Shown: positions 1 through 11,225, counted from the stretch's first letter. The stretch: 64,000 nt of DNA from Micropterix aruncella (GCA_944548615.1 OX155972.1:9979161-10043160), one strand, 5' to 3'. Notes: generated from the sequence alone by a model not told the origin. Translations and numbers: made by a program.

Positions 1-55
1 CAAACTGACGCCTCATTTTCTTTCCCTCCCACTTATTGCTCCTGTGTAATTACAG

Positions 56-460
56 GGATTCTCCTATCGGATTAATCTTCTCCGTTGGACCATTCTCCCG
101 CCGAGCTACCTACCGAATCGCAGACGGTCGACCGCGGCCAACGTGAACATCATCGCACGTACGAGAGTGCCGCCCGTCGCATGTACATCAGCCGCCGTTT
201 CCCGTGGGAGAGCACGGCGTAGACCGGGAAGAGGAAGAAGGGGGATCGGCCAGCCGCAGAGAAACGCGACTCCGTCGAAGATCGTCACATCCTACATTCC
301 CGTGTCCCCACGTGCTACAATCCAATAATTGTTTTAAAAAAATCCAATACTTTGTAAGCCGACCCTGGATAAGGATCGCACGTCTTTTGCTCTACTTTTA
401 ATGATTAGTGTTATATTCTCGTACCTGGGACTAAGATCCCAATAAATCGAATTCTAATAA
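56..460 (+). other. possible 3'-terminal exon of an unidentified gene
   Basis: A GC-rich stretch follows what looks like a 3' splice acceptor: a pyrimidine-rich run ending in ttacag at 50-55. Two frames stay open for about 30 and 90 codons after it; the longer (to 328) is rich in arginine and matches nothing I know. A polyadenylation-type AATAAA lies at about 441-446. This combination fits the last exon of a host gene whose earlier exons lie left of the window, but it could equally be a GC-rich repeat. No domain is recognised and the reading frame is undecided. Confidence 0.25.
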
Positions 461-551
461 AAACAAGTGACTTTTACTAAGGTGTTTCTAGTTTCTACAG
501 GTTACTATAGATTCTATAGGTCACCAAAGGTATCCCCCAACTATCTATGTC

Positions 552-1420
<869 letters not shown>

Positions 1421-1553
1421 TTCTTATCGGTTATAGCCTATACGAAATTAAAATCGGTCGAATGGTTTTCGAGATATCATACGAAATTGCTTGGTTTTAA
1501 ATTGTTATCTTTAAATGGAAAATAATTATTCTATTAAATATGTTGTATATACT

Positions 1554-1872
1554 GGGCCCGATTGCGTTTCTTTGTGAACTAAAACTAAAATCAGTCCAAG
1601 CAAACGAGACAAAGCAATACGTTAGATCGGAATATGCACGGAATATGAAACGAACGATCGTCGATAAATACTAGCTGTCGAACTTATACTCGTCCGAATA
1701 AATTCGAGCATATTTCGTGCGGTGTAAGATTTAGATGCGTTGACCTTGGCGGGCAGTTTTAATGCGAAAAAGTGACAACCGGTCATCTCACATTCCGCTC
1801 TAGCGTATTGCCCTGTCTCGTTCACACGGACTAATTTCCGATTTTAGTTCACGAAGAAAGGCAATCGAGCCC
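1554..1872. mobile_element. short TIR element (GGGCYCG family), copy 1
   Basis: A 319-bp non-coding element. It begins GGGCCCGATTGCGTTTC and ends with the inverse (a near match to GAAACGCAATCGAGCCC), giving terminal inverted repeats of about 30 bp. Two more copies of the same length class lie at 13839-14146 and 63333-63635. Flanks here (act/att) are compatible with a decayed 3-bp target duplication; the other copies show att/att and aat/aat. The G-rich ends and 3-bp duplication recall PIF/Harbinger-type MITEs, but the superfamily is unproven. Confidence 0.8.
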
Positions 1873-2310
1873 ATTGTGTACAATCTGCACAAAGTTTTAT
1901 CTTGAATAAAAAAAATGCATTAATTAAATCTAAATAAAATGTGCATTACAAATTCTTTATGAATAATTAGATATAGATATGAAGTTTCATTCAAATAAAA
2001 TTCAATTTAATTTCCCTTTATCTTATTATGACCAATACACAGAGACATGTTGATTTTGCGAGCCAAAATTACTATAATGATTTTTAGATAAAAGAGAGAT
2101 TAGGTTCGGTAAGTTGATTAATCTTCGGAGTATGGAAATCTGTAAAACTCATTAGTTTATTAGTACAATTCAGCAAAAAAAATAACTCTCCATACAACTT
2201 ACCCGAAGATTTTTTATTTTATATTTCCGTAGCGTGGATTTCTAGCTACATAGAACTTATTGCGATATAAATATTTCTTTACATCGTATCATTGTTAAAC
2301 ATATAAATAA
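1873..2310. other. anonymous AT-rich DNA
   Basis: No gene. A short imperfect inverted repeat around 2108-2205 (ggtaagttg and cttcgg against their complements) is the only structure seen. Confidence 0.5.
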
Positions 2311-3046
2311 CTAGCTGACCCGTGCCCACTTCGTTGGGCGGTAAAACTTTTTACTTGTGATGAAATTATATGTGTGGTTTGGTTGTTACTGAGTGCTATG
2401 ATTTATTTGCTGACTGCCAAAAGAAGGATTATATTTTTACTGCATATGTATGTATGTATTTGCATGTCAATTTGACTATATTACTGTTATTTGTGAGTGT
2501 CTTCTTGTGAGTGTCTTATTTGTGAGTGTCTTATCCTTTAACCATTTATGCAGTAAAAGTGAAATTATATGCAGTAAAAGGGAAAAGTTTTAAACACTTG
2601 AGATGATAAATTTACTTATTTTGATATGAATTCATAATTGTTGATAATATGACCAATAAACCTGACCTAACGATTTAAATTATTTTTTTTGATATAAAAT
2701 ACTACTTTTTGTTACTTAAATATAAAAGTTAGACATATGCTGTCGCTGACTTTTTTGTAGGCAATATAAAGCTCTACAACTTTTCTCTCGAACTTAATCA
2801 TATATCTCTCATAGTTAAGGCGGCGTTCGTAAGAAACGTTTTCGTTCGACAGTTTTTTCCGACTTACTTTGGAAATCCGACTACCACGAAAAAGTATTTT
2901 CATTTTTCGGAAAAATATATAGCCTATGACACTCACAAATAACGTGGCTTTCTATTGGTAAAAGAATTTTCAAAATCGGTTCAGTAGATCCAGAGACTAC
3001 TTCCTACAACATCACAAACTTTACCTCTTTTTAATATTAGTATAGA
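2311..3046 (-). mobile_element. Helitron-like non-autonomous element, copy A
   Basis: Read on the minus strand, the element starts TCTATACTAATATT and ends with a short hairpin (gcccaacgaagtgggc) followed by a CTAG terminus. It sits between an A and a T, as expected for Helitrons (5' TC, 3' hairpin plus CTRR, insertion into AT). There is no Rep/helicase gene. Related copies with the same ends lie at 38740-39485, 44967-46043 and 53095-53802, and a 5' fragment at 33169. Confidence 0.8.
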
Positions 3047-3812
3047 TTATGATAGGATAAATTATAAAACACACGGAAATACATCATACGGCAACACTTT
3101 TAAATCTTACATAAATATCGATATTACATTTCCACAATACCGTATTTAAAAATGATAGTTTCAAACAATATTAGACGTAAATTCAGAAACGACAACATAG
3201 AATTTCTCAATTATTGCGGCATATTAACAGCTAATAGTCCCCTTTCAAATGTACAAATATAGGCTCCCGTGTGCTCCTTCAGTATGCAAGTGTGGAAGTA
3301 GTCTTAATCTCTTCGTTTGACCATGGAGAAACATAATTTTGATGGTGGAACTCTCAAAAATGGTGCGTTTGGGCGCTTCGGGTCAAAAACAAAATGGCCG
3401 CCATCAAAAACACGTTTTCCTATTTATATCAGTAACCGTTAAAGATACGAAAAATGTTGTTGAATAAAAAATGTAGCCTGACAGATTGTGCATAGAAAAT
3501 GTCCTTACAACTTTCTTTGTATAACTAACCGTTTTCTCAAAAAAATTACTTTTGTAAAAAGAAATATTAAGAAATGAAAAAATCGAAGTTTTAGGGTTTA
3601 GCAAGCACATATTTAAAGTTTTTGAATTTTTTTACATGTTTCCTGATTTATTACAATAATAACTGTATTAAACTTTAATAAATTAACAAATATACCATTT
3701 TTATATTTTTTTTTATGTAGGAATTGGAAAGAGGAAAGAGACATTTCTTGAAAAGCTCTAATTTGTAATAACAATACTGTTGAAGAAATACAATATTACA
3801 TTTGTTAAATTT

Positions 3813-4316
3813 TCAAATACAATCAATATCACTGTCAATGCCAATTTCACTTAAACCTAGATCTTCATCATTGTCTTCCTCGCATTCTCCAGTATTGTCG
3901 CAATGGTCAGGATCACCTTCGCACTTGCACATTTCAGTACACCGGAGTCCATTTGACTGACACGTACATGGAGGACAGCAACGTCTTTTTGAGCATGAGC
4001 AGCGGCAAAGCTCCAAGATAAGCTTTGGTGCACAGGGGTTGGTACAAGCAACAGGCTCGTATGCACTACCTATTTTCTGCCATCCAAAATCTGAGGGTGA
4101 CGGGTTATTAGGATGCTGAATTAGGTCCTGATTCCACTCAAAACATTGAAGGTGAGCCCGTAGCAATGCTGGATTTAGTGCTGATTTTGTTGAAGGAAGG
4201 TTCTCATCTTGATGTTGTTTTTTAGTAAACAGGAACCATCGCACTGCTCCTATGTCTGTCAATGATGTTTTGGGGATGTATAGCTGACAAATGAGTGCTT
4301 CCAAGTTAGCCTTCAC
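3813..4316 (-). pseudogene. inverted partial copy of the CXC-domain ORF
   Basis: This 167-codon open frame repeats the last roughly 167 residues of the ORF at 4328-5935, nearly identically, on the opposite strand. It includes the whole cysteine cluster and the acidic tail ending Asp-Cys-Ile. It begins inside the family sequence, so it is a fragment created by the inverted duplication, not an independent gene. Transcription through both arms would give a long double-stranded RNA hairpin. Confidence 0.85.
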
Positions 4317-4327
4317 ATCTTCAGTGA

Positions 4328-5935
4328 GTGATTAAAATTACCATCAAAGACAAAACCGTTGCCATTAAGACAGACTTATCTCTCATTTCAAGATTGTTGA
4401 TAGCTTCCAGAAGCAGACCTGACATAGATTTGAGGCACAATTTAAGCAACTACGAGTTTTCAGCACTACCAAAGTCGTTGTTTGCAATTGACGGGAGTAT
4501 GCACCATTGTCTGGCTAAGTACAAACTTACAGATGCTCTAGAATCAATCCAAGAGAAACCTGCTGAAGAAAACGAAGATGATAATACGTCTACAGCTCAT
4601 GATGTTCCAGTACATAATGACGAGCTACATGGAAAAGCTGTAATAGTAGATGGCATGGCACTTCTTCATACCTACCACAAACCTACAACAGTGAAGACAT
4701 GTAATGACCTCGGTGTGAAATTCAGCCAATGGATCGGACAAAAATTCAATAACTATAGTGAGGTACATATAGTTTTTGACTCGTACAAAGAAAACTCATT
4801 GAAGAAAGCGATGCGAGACATACGGCAAAAAGGCTCTGATCCAATCCAATACAAAGTCAGGCCAGAAACAAAAATTGAAAGCATACCAATGCACAAACTA
4901 TTGGCCCATGATAAGACGAAAGACGAACTAACCGAGTTCCTTTCCAATCAAATACTCAAATTCGGTGAGACCAACAACAAGAAGTTCGTACTCAGTTGGA
5001 GGGACAAGGCAGCGTCATCACATGGGGATGATGTATCCTGTCTTTCAAGCACGCAAGAGGAGGCCGACACAAAGATTATATTACATGCAGCTTATTTAGC
5101 ACAGAAAGGAATTAAAACTACTCACGTGTTCTCCCCTGATACTGACGTCCTTATTCTAGCACTAAGGCGATATCCACAACTTTCTGAAGATTTTGCTTTC
5201 TATCTTGGACATGGTATGAAAAGGTTTGTTCAGATAGGGTCAATTTACAGAGCACTTGGACCTCTGAAAGCCTCTGCACTCCCTGGACTACATGCACTTT
5301 CAGGAGCTGATGTAACAGGGTCATTTGCTGGCAAAGGAAAAATAAAGTGGTGGAAAGCTTTTAATTCAGCAAGTGATACGATGATAGAAGCTTTGGCTAA
5401 ATTGGGGACAACACTGTTACTCACTGAAGATGTGAAGGCTAACTTGGAAGCACTCATTTGTCAGCTATACATCCCCAAAACATCATTGACAGACATAGGA
5501 GCAGTGCGATGGTTCCTGTTTACTAAAAAACAACATCAAGATGAGAACCTTCCTCCAACAAAATCAGCACTAAATCCAGCATTGCTACGGGCTCACCTTC
5601 AATGTTTTGAGTGGAATCAGGACCTAATTCAGCATCCTAATAACCCGTCACCCTCAGATTTTGGATGGCAGAAAATAGGTAGTGCATACGAGCCTGTTGC
5701 TTGTACCAACCCCTGTGCACCAAAGCTTATCTTGGAGCTTTGCCGCTGCTCATGCTCAAAAAGACGTTGCTGTCCTCCATGTACGTGTCAGTCAAATGGA
5801 CTCCGGTGTACTGAAATGTGCAAGTGCGAAGGTGATCCTGACCATTGCGACAATACGGGAGAATGCGAGGAAGACAATGATGAAGATCTAGGTTTAAGTG
5901 AAATTGGCATTGACAGTGATATTGATTGTATTTGA
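4328..5935 (+). CDS. PIN/FEN-like and CXC-domain protein, 5'-truncated, element-borne
   Basis: A 535-codon open frame with acidic motifs spaced as in PIN/FEN1-type nuclease folds: VDGMAL (Asp108), VFDSY (Asp151), EEADTKI (Glu245, Asp247), PDTDVLIL (Asp271, Asp273) and LSGADVTGSF (Asp328). The C-terminus has a dense cysteine cluster (about residues 472-513, pattern CxCxC...CC..CxC...C...CxC) like a Tesmin/TSO1 CXC DNA-binding domain, then a very acidic tail. I recall similar unnamed proteins scattered in metazoan genomes; their function is unknown to me. The frame opens with GTG, not ATG. The first in-frame ATG is at 4499 (residue 58), and similarity seems to start earlier, so the N-terminus was probably lost when the left inverted arm formed. 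Nuclease activity is inference. Confidence 0.7.
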   Translation: MIKITIKDKTVAIKTDLSLISRLLIASRSRPDIDLRHNLSNYEFSALPKSLFAIDGSMHHCLAKYKLTDALESIQEKPAEENEDDNTSTAHDVPVHNDELHGKAVIVDGMALLHTYHKPTTVKTCNDLGVKFSQWIGQKFNNYSEVHIVFDSYKENSLKKAMRDIRQKGSDPIQYKVRPETKIESIPMHKLLAHDKTKDELTEFLSNQILKFGETNNKKFVLSWRDKAASSHGDDVSCLSSTQEEADTKIILHAAYLAQKGIKTTHVFSPDTDVLILALRRYPQLSEDFAFYLGHGMKRFVQIGSIYRALGPLKASALPGLHALSGADVTGSFAGKGKIKWWKAFNSASDTMIEALAKLGTTLLLTEDVKANLEALICQLYIPKTSLTDIGAVRWFLFTKKQHQDENLPPTKSALNPALLRAHLQCFEWNQDLIQHPNNPSPSDFGWQKIGSAYEPVACTNPCAPKLILELCRCSCSKRRCCPPCTCQSNGLRCTEMCKCEGDPDHCDNTGECEEDNDEDLGLSEIGIDSDIDCI

Positions 5936-6503
5936 AAATTTAACAAATGTAATATTGTATTTCTTCAACAGTATTGTTATTACAAATTAGAGCTTTTCAA
6001 GAAATGTCTCTTTCCTCTTTCCAATTCCTACATAAAAAAAAATATAAAAATGGTATATTTGTTAATTTATTAAAGTTTAATACAGTTATTATTGTAATAA
6101 ATCAGGAAACATGTAAAAAATTTCAAAAACTTTAAATATGTGCTTGCAAAACCCTAAAACTTCGATTTTTTCATTTCTTAATATTTCTTTTTACAAAAGT
6201 AATTTTTTTGAGAAAACGGTTAGTTATACAAAGAAAGTTGTAAGGACCTTTTCTATGCACAATCTGTCAGGCTACATTTTTTATTCAACAACATTTTTCG
6301 TATCTTCAACGGTTACTGATATAAATCGGAAAACGTGTTTTTGATGGCGGCCATTTTGTTTTTGGCCCGCAGCGCCCAAACGCACCATTTTTGACAGTTC
6401 CACCATCAAAATTATGTTTCTCCATGGTCAAACGAAGAGATTAAGACTACTTCCACACTTGCATACTGAAGGAGCACACGGATGTACATTTGATAGGCGA
6501 CTA

Positions 6504-6904
6504 TAATGTATTATTTCAGAACGCAAAACAATAAATAATAATTTCACATCATAAAACTAACAATATGAAGTGTATTATTATGTACACGCGTGTTGTCCTT
6601 TGTTATCTGCCGAGAGCGAGGATTTCGAGTCAGCGACTTGGTAAGGATAAGTAAGAATGACAAGTTATTCCGTAGCATTCTAGCGCTGCAGATACTTAAC
6701 AAAGCGCTCGTGTACTCGGCTCTCTTTCTCCGAGAAACTTTCCGCAAGCGAGCAAAGGAATAAAGTTGCTGCAACTCGGCAACTCTCCGTGAGCTCCGCT
6801 TGGCTACGACATGCGTAAGAGACTCATTATGTTACCGCCTTACAGCTTATATTTTGATCGATACACTATTCGAGTGCCATTCTTGGTTTAGTATCAAGGA
6901 ATAA
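6504..6904. other. anonymous DNA right of the long-TIR element
   Basis: No gene recognised. Short open frames here have no recognisable domain. Confidence 0.5.
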
Positions 6905-6975
6905 TAAGGGTGAGTTTTTAATAAGTGACACCTTGAAGAGGGGGAATCAGTACAAGCAAATAAGCAACTTTTAAT
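6905..6975 (+). repeat. isolated end of a GTGACATCC-type TIR element
   Basis: The sequence AAGGGTGAGTTTTTAATAAG followed by a GTGACACC-TTGAAG motif resembles the terminal repeats of the elements at 48237-48643 and 56206-58141. No matching right end was found nearby, so this is a solo or truncated end. Confidence 0.45.
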
Positions 6976-7069
6976 AAGAAATTACCAACTGGCTACCTGA
7001 TCCTGAATTCAGAGCCGAGCAAAAGATGTCAATGGTCCGCAATAGATTCAAACTGAATCAAAGTTGAAT

Positions 7070-7889
7070 ATACATTACATTACATTTTCGTCGTGTCCAA
7101 TTGACGGCTAAAAGCCGCTCTTGGACATGTCAAAATGATTGAGTTAGGTAGTAAGTCTCGTTACTACTCTTTACTGAACATACATAGGTAGTCAAGAATT
7201 AACTACTAGATTGTCAAACTATAAATATAAATAATCAAAATGAAAATAGAAACATAATATTTAAAGTAGTAATTCGAAAAGATATGTAGTAAAATTAGTA
7301 ATTCGAAAAGATACGTAGTAAAATTATTCATCGTCATATTCAAATTGTCAGTAAAATGTTAAATAATCAAATTATAGCTACGTTATGCATTTTAAACTAA
7401 AAGTACAAATATAGGACCATATAAAATAATCAGACAATAAGGCCGTACTTTTTAAAGTAATTTAAATGGGTACAATATTTGAATAATCATGGCCCTCAAT
7501 TCGCCCAGATTATAGAAAGAATGGCCTATCAGCTTGATGTTTTTTTTTAATTGCATATCTTGCAGCTGTTTAAATTTTGTAGGGAGTAGATTATATAATT
7601 TAATGCTAAGGTACAAGTAGCTTTTCTGTACTTTTGCCAGTCGTATTCGTGGTACGCATAAAAGGGAGCTACCGCGGGTATGATGCGAGTGAATATCTGC
7701 ATTAATTGCAGTTTCTGCGAGGTGCTGTCTAGCATACGTTAAACGCTGGTATATGAACGCCGAATACATAATCATTACCCTTGCCTTACTGAAATATTCT
7801 TTGCAAGAGGTCCTAGTGGTTACCTGATACATGCTGCGCAGTGCTCTATTTTGCAAAAGAAAGATTCTTTTACTGGTTGCAGCATTTCC
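7070..7889 (-). pseudogene. LINE reverse transcriptase C-terminus and 3' UTR (CR1/Jockey-like)
   Basis: On the minus strand the frame at 7452-7856 extends upstream in phase to about 7889 and reads SKRIFLLQNRALRSMYQV, then a Lys/Tyr-rich tail. This parallels SKRIFLLQKRAVRSLYRV in the better preserved copy at 26644-27414. Such a segment is typical of the end of a LINE ORF2 after the polymerase domain. The 3' UTR runs left to a short TACAT-type repeat tail near 7070-7080, preceded by a conserved gtccaattgacggc block also seen at 53050. At about 7890 coding similarity stops and a copy of the 670-bp family begins. Confidence 0.7.
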
Positions 7890-8092
7890 TCAAAATACGG
7901 GAGGTAGAGGTCGCCCAAGCGACTTCAGACCCGTAGCCAGTCGCGAGGTTGAAGGTATCCTGATGGGTAATACCAGACGGAGATATCCTTCCAAAACTTG
8001 TAGTCAGGGGCGAAGCTGCCCGTTGGGTAACCTTTCTCAATGCCATCCGCAAGGCGTTTGCCACTGACGGGCATGTTGGCTTACCTGGACGG
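7890..8092 (-). mobile_element. diverged fragment of the 670-bp retroposed-looking family
   Basis: On the minus strand this matches the middle of the 670-bp family: a segment like catgcccgt..ggc.aacgcc, then acccaacgggcagc.tcgcc, ending near the ggtcgc-ttg-gcgacctctacct block. It is closest to the divergent copy at 24570-25262. It is fused without a visible boundary sequence to the LINE end at 7889. Confidence 0.6.
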
Positions 8093-8099
8093 TAGGTTT

Positions 8100-8552
8100 G
8101 TATGGTCTCTAAGTCTACTACGCTCGCATCAAGGGAGACAAAACAATTAACATCGTTAAAAAGAGTTGCCGAAATGTACTACGGCAATCGTACATACAGT
8201 TAAACGTACTTTAGGACATGTCGATATGCAACATTTTAGTACTGGCGATAATCAAAATCATTTTTAAGATGTACTTACTAAAACCACAAATTAAGATAAT
8301 TAATAAAATAATCAAGAAATATAAAATCAGAAAAAGTCAGAGTAATTCCAAAATGCTACTTAAAATTGTAAAAAATAGAAAGAAATAGCCAAAAAATTAA
8401 AATATCATTTAAAATTAACAAACTCCTCGATCGAATAAAAAGCTTTGTCTAATAAGAATTCTTTAAGTATTTTTTTAAATAAGCTTTCCACTTGAATTGT
8501 TTTAAACTTTCCGGTAGCCTGTTAAAGTAATAAGAAGTATTTTGCGGGCCCG
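8100..8552 (-). pseudogene. LINE ORF2 C-terminal fragment with 3' UTR
   Basis: On the minus strand, codons from about 8552 to the stop at 8405-8407 read YYFNRLPESLKQFK, then LKEFLLDKAFYSIEEF. This is a pattern common at the very end of Jockey/CR1-type LINE ORF2 proteins (FNxLPxxLK...FKxxLKxFL). The rest down to about 8100 would be its AT-rich 3' UTR. It is 5'-truncated at about 8555. Confidence 0.6.
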
Positions 8553-8564
8553 GAGTATACGGCA

Positions 8565-9614
8565 ATCTAATCTATACATACAGAAATGGATGTTGGTATA
8601 GCCGTATGTCTGAGCTTTGATACCGTTTGACTGATCACCATGAAAATTGACAGTTATATGTATTTTATCACAGAGAATTTATTTGATTTATTTATTTAAT
8701 AATTAATTACTATAAAAAATTAATTTTGCATACAAAAATAACAGAAAACGAATGGCAAAACCTTAACCTTTTGCTTATTTGATTCTGTCACCCAACTGGG
8801 ACTAGCCCGTTCTAGGGTGGACAGGAAGAAGGATTTTATGTTATCCGCTTTGTTGTAACTCGCAACTATGTGGCGCTGCAGTGCATCAACTTATATGCCG
8901 TTCAACCGATCGCCTTGAAACTCGGTATATATAGGTACTTGTGCCCGGATAATATTTTCACGCTTTCCCCGTTGTTGTAAATCGCCACTAGATGGCGCTG
9001 TAGCACATCAATTTATATACCGATCACCAGATCGTCATAAAAATTGGTATACGTAAGTACTTGAGACCGGATAATAATTTCGCGCTATTCACTTTGTTGT
9101 AGCCCGCCACAAGATGGCGCTGTAACACATTAACTTATATACCGTTCGACCGCTCGTAATGAAAATTGGTATACATATGTATCTGGCCACGGATAATATA
9201 TTGAGGTTATTCACTTTCTTGTAACTCGCCACTGGGTAACGCTGCAGGCCATCAACTTCAATAACGTTCAACACATACTTCTTCTATACATAGGTATTTT
9301 TTTCAACAAATAATTATGTATAGAAGTTGTGCAACGTTCAACTTCTATATTATATAGGTATTCTGAGTACAGTTTTTACAAACTTTGTTACAAATTTCCA
9401 CTAGATGCCGCTGCAGCGCATAAACTTCTATAGCGTTCAACCGATCGCTTTGAAAATTGGTATACGTAGGTACCTATAACACGAATAATATTTTCGCGTT
9501 ATCCACTTGGTTGCAACTCACCTCTAGATGGCGAGACTATAACTGCATGTTTTCAAATTCTATACCGTTCAACCAATAGCCATGAAAATTGGTATACATA
9601 GGTACTTCAGCACT
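8565..9614 (+). repeat. minisatellite, unit about 130-145 bp, degenerate
   Basis: Successive units share a core: a ccgttcaaccgatcgcc-type segment, atgaaaattggtatac, taggtacttg, ggataatattttcgcgc, tgttgtaactcgcc, and ctagatggcgctgcagc. At least five diverged units are visible, clearest from 8870 on. A LINE-tail fragment (8690-8826) interrupts it and a 670-bp element is inserted at 9615. The same unit occurs at 37745-37965 and, inverted, at 55380-55990. Confidence 0.75.
8690..8826 (-). repeat. short retroelement 3' end with (AAAT)n tail, copy 1
   Basis: On the minus strand it reads from a cctgtcca..ctagaacgggctag block to a run of aaataaataaat, so it looks like a 5'-truncated retroelement end with a simple tail. 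A close copy lies at 41640-41802. Confidence 0.6.
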
Positions 9615-10291
9615 AATAAATAGAGTTGTCAACTACAACGGGCGAATCCGTCACTTCAGGAAGTTTTAACGATTGGTCGTTCTATCTCCCGTGAAGTGAG
9701 CGCAGAAGACTTGGACAAAACAGTCCACCGTCAAGCTCCGCCACATGCCCAACGTAAGAGGCCAACGCCTTATCCACGAGATAACCAGGTATGTTACCCA
9801 TCGGGCTTACACTCACGCCCTTACTTCGAATTGCGACCAGATTACTCGGTCTCTCGACTGGTTACGAGTTCGAGGTCGCTTGCGCGGTCCTCTTCCTTAC
9901 GAAGCGGTGAAACGGTGTAAACCGAATCTTTCGCGGACTACGTCGTCCTTTGCCCGGCTCTTCACCCAGGATCGGGTAGCCGATGGTCGTTTCAAGAGCA
10001 GTCGCCGTAAGGTTCGCAACCACCCCCGCTCTATAGGAAACAGTACTGCTTCCAGACTCCCCCGACTGTTAGTCAGAATGCACAATCGATTGTCTTATGC
10101 CGCACGTGCGCAGACCGTCCAGGAGCGCCAGAAGGCTGACTCCTAGGGGAAACTAGCCCTAAGGCCAGAGTCCTGCCCGGTCTCACACTTCATGCGTGAA
10201 GGCCGCCGGATGGGTGTTGACCCGTAAGTGTGACCAACCCTGAACAAAATGGATCTTCGTGGCCACCTCAGTAAGGGTCCATTATCTCCCC
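9615..10291 (+). mobile_element. 670-bp retroposed-looking element, full-length copy 1
   Basis: The element starts aatagagttgtcaactaca and ends ..ccattatctccc. It is flanked by a 14-bp direct repeat GGTACTTCAGCACT (9601-9614 and 10292-10305), taken from the surrounding minisatellite. There is no terminal inverted repeat, no poly(A) or simple-repeat tail and no convincing ORF; open frames of 70-130 codons lack any domain. The target duplication length points to target-primed retroposition. Related copies lie at 7890 (-), 12395, 24570, 26101, 42230 and 55075. Confidence 0.8.
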
Positions 10292-10305
10292 GGTACTTCA
10301 GCACT

Positions 10306-10870
10306 GATAGAACACGGGCATCGCCGGGTATTACTACTAAAACCTATAGTATAAAACAGTGTCTCTAGAAATACACAATAATTAGGGGACTAATGACAAT
10401 TTTATTAGGGGACTAATGACAATAAAAAACAAATTTAAGAAACTAATGTTTATTTTAATAATGTGTAATAAAACTATGGCCCCTTTTTTACAACTGCTAA
10501 AATAAAATATAAACAATAGAAAAGGATCACTTTATACATACCTGTGTGTTAGATGATTCCAAGTAAAATACGCAAATTTTATTAAAATAACTTTATTATG
10601 TAGTAGTTATATGTTGCTCCTATTTAAGTACAAATTATCTGCATCGTTTTTGTCTACGCCAGCGCACGTTTATGAGCCCAATGAGGCCGTGTACGAAATC
10701 GATGTGGGCCGTGATACCTCTATTATCAATGGTATAATATAACTTTAGGTAGGTAGGATTTTCGGAGCCAAAGAGATACGTCCACCCTTTGGAAGCGCTC
10801 GGCGGGGACTAGCTGACTGAGGCGTGAATCGTATCATAGGCGAGTATCATAACGCGAGAATTAGATTGTT
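10306..10870. other. anonymous DNA, no gene seen
   Basis: Contains a short duplicated phrase, ttaggggactaatgacaat, at about 10382-10422. Nothing coding is recognised. Confidence 0.5.
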
Positions 10871-10874
10871 TTAA

Positions 10875-11221
10875 CCCTTGGAGTAAATTTGTATTTTCAT
10901 GGATGCATCTGTCTCTTTTGCAGGATTTTCGGCGACATCGACGGCGCTCGACTTAAAGTACTATAACTACGAAACTACTTCACCAATCATAAAAAGAACA
11001 ACTGCACAATGATTGCATTGAAATTTCGAATATAGAATATTGAAATATCATTTTGAAAAACAATTAGATAATTATGAATAAATATGAGAACGTCAAAGAA
11101 GTGAAAAAAACGCGCGACCAGATTTGGTCGACTCGTCGGTCGGTCGGTCGGTCGACTCGATTTGGTCGACTCAACGGATAATTGTTTCGCGACCAGATTT
11201 GGTTGACTCACACTCAACGGG
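10875..11221. mobile_element. TTAA-flanked MITE (piggyBac-like), copy 1
   Basis: The element begins CCCTTGGAGT and ends ACTCAACGGG, an imperfect terminal repeat, with TTAA on both sides (10871-10874, 11222-11225). A TTAA duplication with CCC...GGG ends is the piggyBac signature. A second copy at 45222-45536 is 315 bp. This one is longer because of an expanded tcggtcggtcgg tract and a duplicated ggtcgactc motif near the right end. No transposase gene. Confidence 0.8.
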
Positions 11222-11225
11222 TTAA

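Larger units (their letters stand above)
3235..6503 (+). mobile_element. 3.27-kb element with about 1.1-kb terminal inverted repeats
   Basis: The left arm (about 3235-4331) and the right arm (about 5420-6503) are inverted copies of each other with only scattered substitutions and a small indel near the outer ends. The outer ends share the motif TAGTC(S)CC-TWTCAAATGTAC. The unique centre (about 4332-5419) holds the first two thirds of an ORF, and the right arm holds its C-terminal third and 3' flank. The left arm therefore carries an inverted copy of the C-terminus. Target duplications are unclear (taat-like on both sides). It could be a DNA transposon with very long TIRs or a foldback rearrangement of a longer gene-bearing element. 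Confidence 0.75.

Noticed and set aside
4328..4330. Start codon of the PIN/CXC frame
   Set aside because: The codon is GTG and lies at the inversion boundary; it is where the frame opens, not evidence of initiation. A true N-terminus is probably missing.
9745..10146. 133-codon frame in the 670-bp element as a protein gene
   Set aside because: The frame is not conserved between copies (shifts and different lengths at 26266, 42399), and shared blocks look RNA-like rather than codon-constrained.
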